Assembly (NCBI GenBank): GCA_020634315.1
Contig: JACKBV010000034.1
Location: forward strand, 1 to 44,777
From: Ardenticatenaceae bacterium
Lineage (GTDB): Bacteria > Chloroflexota > Anaerolineae > Promineifilales > Promineifilaceae
Direction of reading: 5' to 3'
DNA length: 44,777 bases
In this document: positions 43,667 through 44,777 of the stretch, piece after piece
Layout: each line of letters begins with the position of its first letter
Numbering within the stretch: the first letter of the stretch is position 1
Program-made: the position numbers and the translations under genes
The notes under the pieces: model-generated
Told to the model about the DNA's origin: nothing
Databases searched by the model: none
Seen by the model: only the letters and a program-made list of their open reading frames with translations

Positions 43667-44023
43667 TTAGCCCATTGGCGCAACTTGTAGTTGAAATTGG
43701 GCGCTGCAATGGGGGCAAACGGCGTTGACCAGGATAGGCTCGCTGCTGTTCAGCCGCAAGTACATGTCCTGGAGGTAAGCCAGGTCGGCGGCAAAGAGAC
43801 GCGCAATGATGTGTGGGGTGACGGCGGGAAGTGTGCCAAGTTGGGTGACGACGCGCCCTAACAGGTAAATGGGTAGATAGGATTCTTTTTCGTGTACCTG
43901 TGGGTGTTCGACGGCTTCGATCTCGTCAACGGCCGTTGCCAGTCGCATTCGCCCTTGTTTATGCACCACACCTGCTTCGTCAACATAGCCACGCGGCAGC
44001 GTAAATTCAAACTCCGTTTGCAT
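43667..44023 (-). CDS. Small eCIS protein with CPHC motif
   Basis: 118 residues: MQTEFEFTLPRGYVDEAGVVHKQGRMRLATAVDEIE, then a helical YLPIYLLGRVVTQLGTLPAVTPHIIARLFAADLAYLQDMY, and a C-terminal VNAVCPHCSAQFQLQV. Proteins of this build sit next to the tube gene in many eCIS and phage-like clusters and resemble tail assembly proteins. Only two Cys (CPHC) are present, half a zinc ribbon, so metal binding would need His residues or a partner. RBS AGGTGAAG precedes ATG 44023. Confidence 0.8.
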   Translation of the reverse strand: MQTEFEFTLPRGYVDEAGVVHKQGRMRLATAVDEIEAVEHPQVHEKESYLPIYLLGRVVTQLGTLPAVTPHIIARLFAADLAYLQDMYLRLNSSEPILVNAVCPHCSAQFQLQVAPMG

Positions 44024-44058
44024 GCTTCTTCACCTGTTCTCGTGCATCGGAACGGCGG

Positions 44059-44119
44059 TCGGTAATCGGCAATCAGCGGTTGTTAATCCAACTGCCGATT
44101 ACCGGTTGCCGATTACCGA
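44059..44119. repeat. 14-bp inverted repeat with an extra copy of one arm
   Basis: TCGGTAATCGGCAA at 44059-44072 pairs perfectly with TTGCCGATTACCGA at 44106-44119, with 33 bases between. A second copy of the right arm core (TGCCGATTACCG) lies at 44093-44104, so two alternative stems can form. The element lies between tube gene 1 and the CPHC gene, and on the mRNA could attenuate read-through so that tube protein 1 is made in excess. Confidence 0.7.
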
Positions 44120-44126
44120 TGACCCT

Positions 44127-44588
44127 TTACATCTTGACGCGTTCGATATACTCGTGCGCCAGGGTTAATTCTTCAACGCCAATTTCATTGCTATCTGATT
44201 TAACCGACGGCCCTGTCACTTTCAACGGCCAGGCCCGCTTAAACTCCCAACGAGCCACCGGATCAAGTCCCTGGTTAAACATGGTGATCGAGCCATCCGA
44301 ACGAGCGCCTTCTACGTCGCCATCTTCGACCTTCTTGCGCCACTCCCAGATTTGCATGTCACTGGTGATCCCACGCTTGAGGACAATGTTTTCCCACTTC
44401 AAGCGACCGGGAACCTTCATAATGACTTCGATACCCTTCTCATTAATAACTTTGTGTTCAATCGCCTCGTGTTCGGAACCCAAACCGGATACTTCGGTGA
44501 AATAGCCCGTTACCTGGCCCTGCACTTCAACAGCGAAATGAAATCCAACAAGGGGATCTTCACGTGTCGTATCAATCGTTGTTGCCAT
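44127..44588 (-). CDS. eCIS inner tube protein 1 (gp19-like, Afp1-type)
   Basis: 153 residues: DPLVGFHFAVEVQGQVTGYFTEVSGLGSEHEAIEHKVINEKG, KVPGRLKWENIVLKRGITSDMQIWEWRKKVEDG and WEFKRAWPLKVTGPSV, ending with EELTLAHEYIERV. These are hallmarks of the T4 gp19-like major tube protein of eCIS. It polymerises into the tube wrapped by the sheath. The start at ATG 44588 follows TAGGAGTG. It is followed by a strong inverted repeat. Confidence 0.95.
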   Translation of the reverse strand: MATTIDTTREDPLVGFHFAVEVQGQVTGYFTEVSGLGSEHEAIEHKVINEKGIEVIMKVPGRLKWENIVLKRGITSDMQIWEWRKKVEDGDVEGARSDGSITMFNQGLDPVARWEFKRAWPLKVTGPSVKSDSNEIGVEELTLAHEYIERVKM

Positions 44589-44695
44589 TTTTTCACTCCT
44601 ATCAGTGTTAGTTCGTTAGTGTGTTAGTTCGTGAGTGCGTTAGGATGCGGTTGTACCATCGTACCCCTGCGCTATCGCACCCTTGCCCTATCACC
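44589..44695. other. Gap with short TTAGT-type repeats between sheath and tube genes
   Basis: This 107-bp gap contains GTTAGTTCGTTAGTGTGTTAGTTCGTGAGTGCGTTAG and then CCCTGCGCTATCGCACCCTTGCCCTATCACCCTATCC, two short imperfect repeat blocks. It includes the tube gene ribosome binding site. It may hold an extra promoter for the abundant tube protein, but none was identified. Confidence 0.4.
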
Positions 44696-44777
44696 CTATC
44701 CTTCCGCATTTGGTCCGGCCCATTGGCTGAGGCGGAAGATGACAAATTCGGCCGGTTTCACGGGAGCCATGCCGATC
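44696..44777 (-). CDS. Contractile sheath protein, C-terminal end only
   Basis: Only 26 residues are inside the window: IGMAPVKPAEFVIFRLSQWA and then GPNAEG before a TAG stop. The APVKPAEFVIFRxxQW ending is characteristic of the phage-tail-like sheath proteins of eCIS. In Afp/PVC clusters up to three sheath genes follow the first tube gene, though orders vary; here the sheath precedes the tube. The rest lies beyond the right edge. Confidence 0.85.
   Translation of the reverse strand, partial: IGMAPVKPAEFVIFRLSQWAGPNAEG

Larger units (their letters stand above)
160..43936. repeat. Dispersed family of the palindromic octamer ACGGCCGT
   Basis: By hand I counted about 55 copies of ACGGCCGT, usually extended to (G)AAACGGCCGTTTC. 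They lie both inside genes and between them, in all three coding frames. The first copy is at 160-167 and the last at 43929-43936. In proteins they appear as TAV, NGR and RP stretches (for example ETAVS, GNGRF, KRPF). At about 55% GC one copy would be expected by chance. Copies are absent between about 8,977 and 13,367. Confidence 0.9.

Noticed and set aside
6690..44777. Type VI secretion system
   Set aside because: There is no membrane complex (TssJLM), no ClpV-type double AAA protein and no TssB/TssC pair. The LysM protein, the single-module AAA+ ATPase and the DUF4157 cargo point to an eCIS.
6690..44777. Prophage or R-type tailocin
   Set aside because: No lysis genes, integrase, terminase, capsid or fibre genes were seen. 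The DUF4157, AAA+ and PAAR genes match eCIS clusters.
1..44777. tRNA, rRNA or riboswitch
   Set aside because: No tRNA-like cloverleaf, rRNA-like sequence or known riboswitch pattern was noticed by eye. A covariance-model search could not be run.

Overview
The window reads as part of a bacterial chromosome or metagenomic contig of moderate to high GC, most likely from Chloroflexota (Anaerolineae-like). That placement is an inference. It rests on long SBBP/WD40-like propeller proteins, a SARP-type regulator, receptor Ser/Thr kinases with very long ectodomains, an SBBP protein ending in a YLPFI-like tail, and a DUF4157-rich contractile-injection cluster. No rRNA or tRNA was seen to fix the lineage.

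Left part (1 to about 6,690): the 5' end of a SARP-like regulator, an AT-rich lipoprotein with a WD40-like propeller, a cluster of palindromic repeats, an SBBP-repeat secreted protein, a ParB-domain protein, and a two-gene unit of dienelactone hydrolase plus a DUF6295-type protein. These look like ordinary or accessory genes with no evident link to the rest.

Main part (6,690 to 44,777, all on the minus strand, so transcribed right to left): an extracellular contractile injection system (eCIS, Afp/PVC-like). In transcription order it holds the C-terminal end of a sheath protein, tube protein 1, a small CPHC protein, a 48-residue protein, tube protein 2, a Pro/Ala/Thr-rich repeat protein, LysM baseplate protein, VgrG-like spike, PAAR tip, gp25 baseplate protein, baseplate J protein and a gpI-like tail protein. 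Then come two membrane Ser/Thr kinases and a membrane VWA protein, each with an FHA domain. An AAA+ ATPase follows, then a cargo/toxin region. The cargo region has a 733-residue DUF4157 protein with a second HExxH motif, an unknown protein, a 1,674-residue DUF4157 giant, an LRR protein with a possible SUKH-like tail, an unknown protein, a 401-residue candidate cargo and a HEAT-like protein. Gaps are short (largest 164 bp) and several genes overlap or abut, so long operons are likely.

The most interesting biology is a phosphorylation-linked eCIS. FHA (phosphothreonine-binding) domains occur in four consecutive genes, one of them fused directly to the gpI baseplate protein, beside two transmembrane kinases. 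This recalls the kinase/FHA switch that fires type VI secretion, but here it is built into an eCIS. Three cargo-region proteins share an N-terminal motif ending in GN(Q/R)A(V/I)GQL, a candidate loading tag. The whole window is also peppered with a palindromic octamer, ACGGCCGT: about 55 copies by hand count against about one expected. It is missing from a 4.4-kb stretch over the 3' part of the giant gene and its neighbour, which suggests recent import of a toxin tip and its immunity gene.

Tape measure, fibre, cap, most of the sheath and any phosphatase are not visible here and may lie beyond the right edge.
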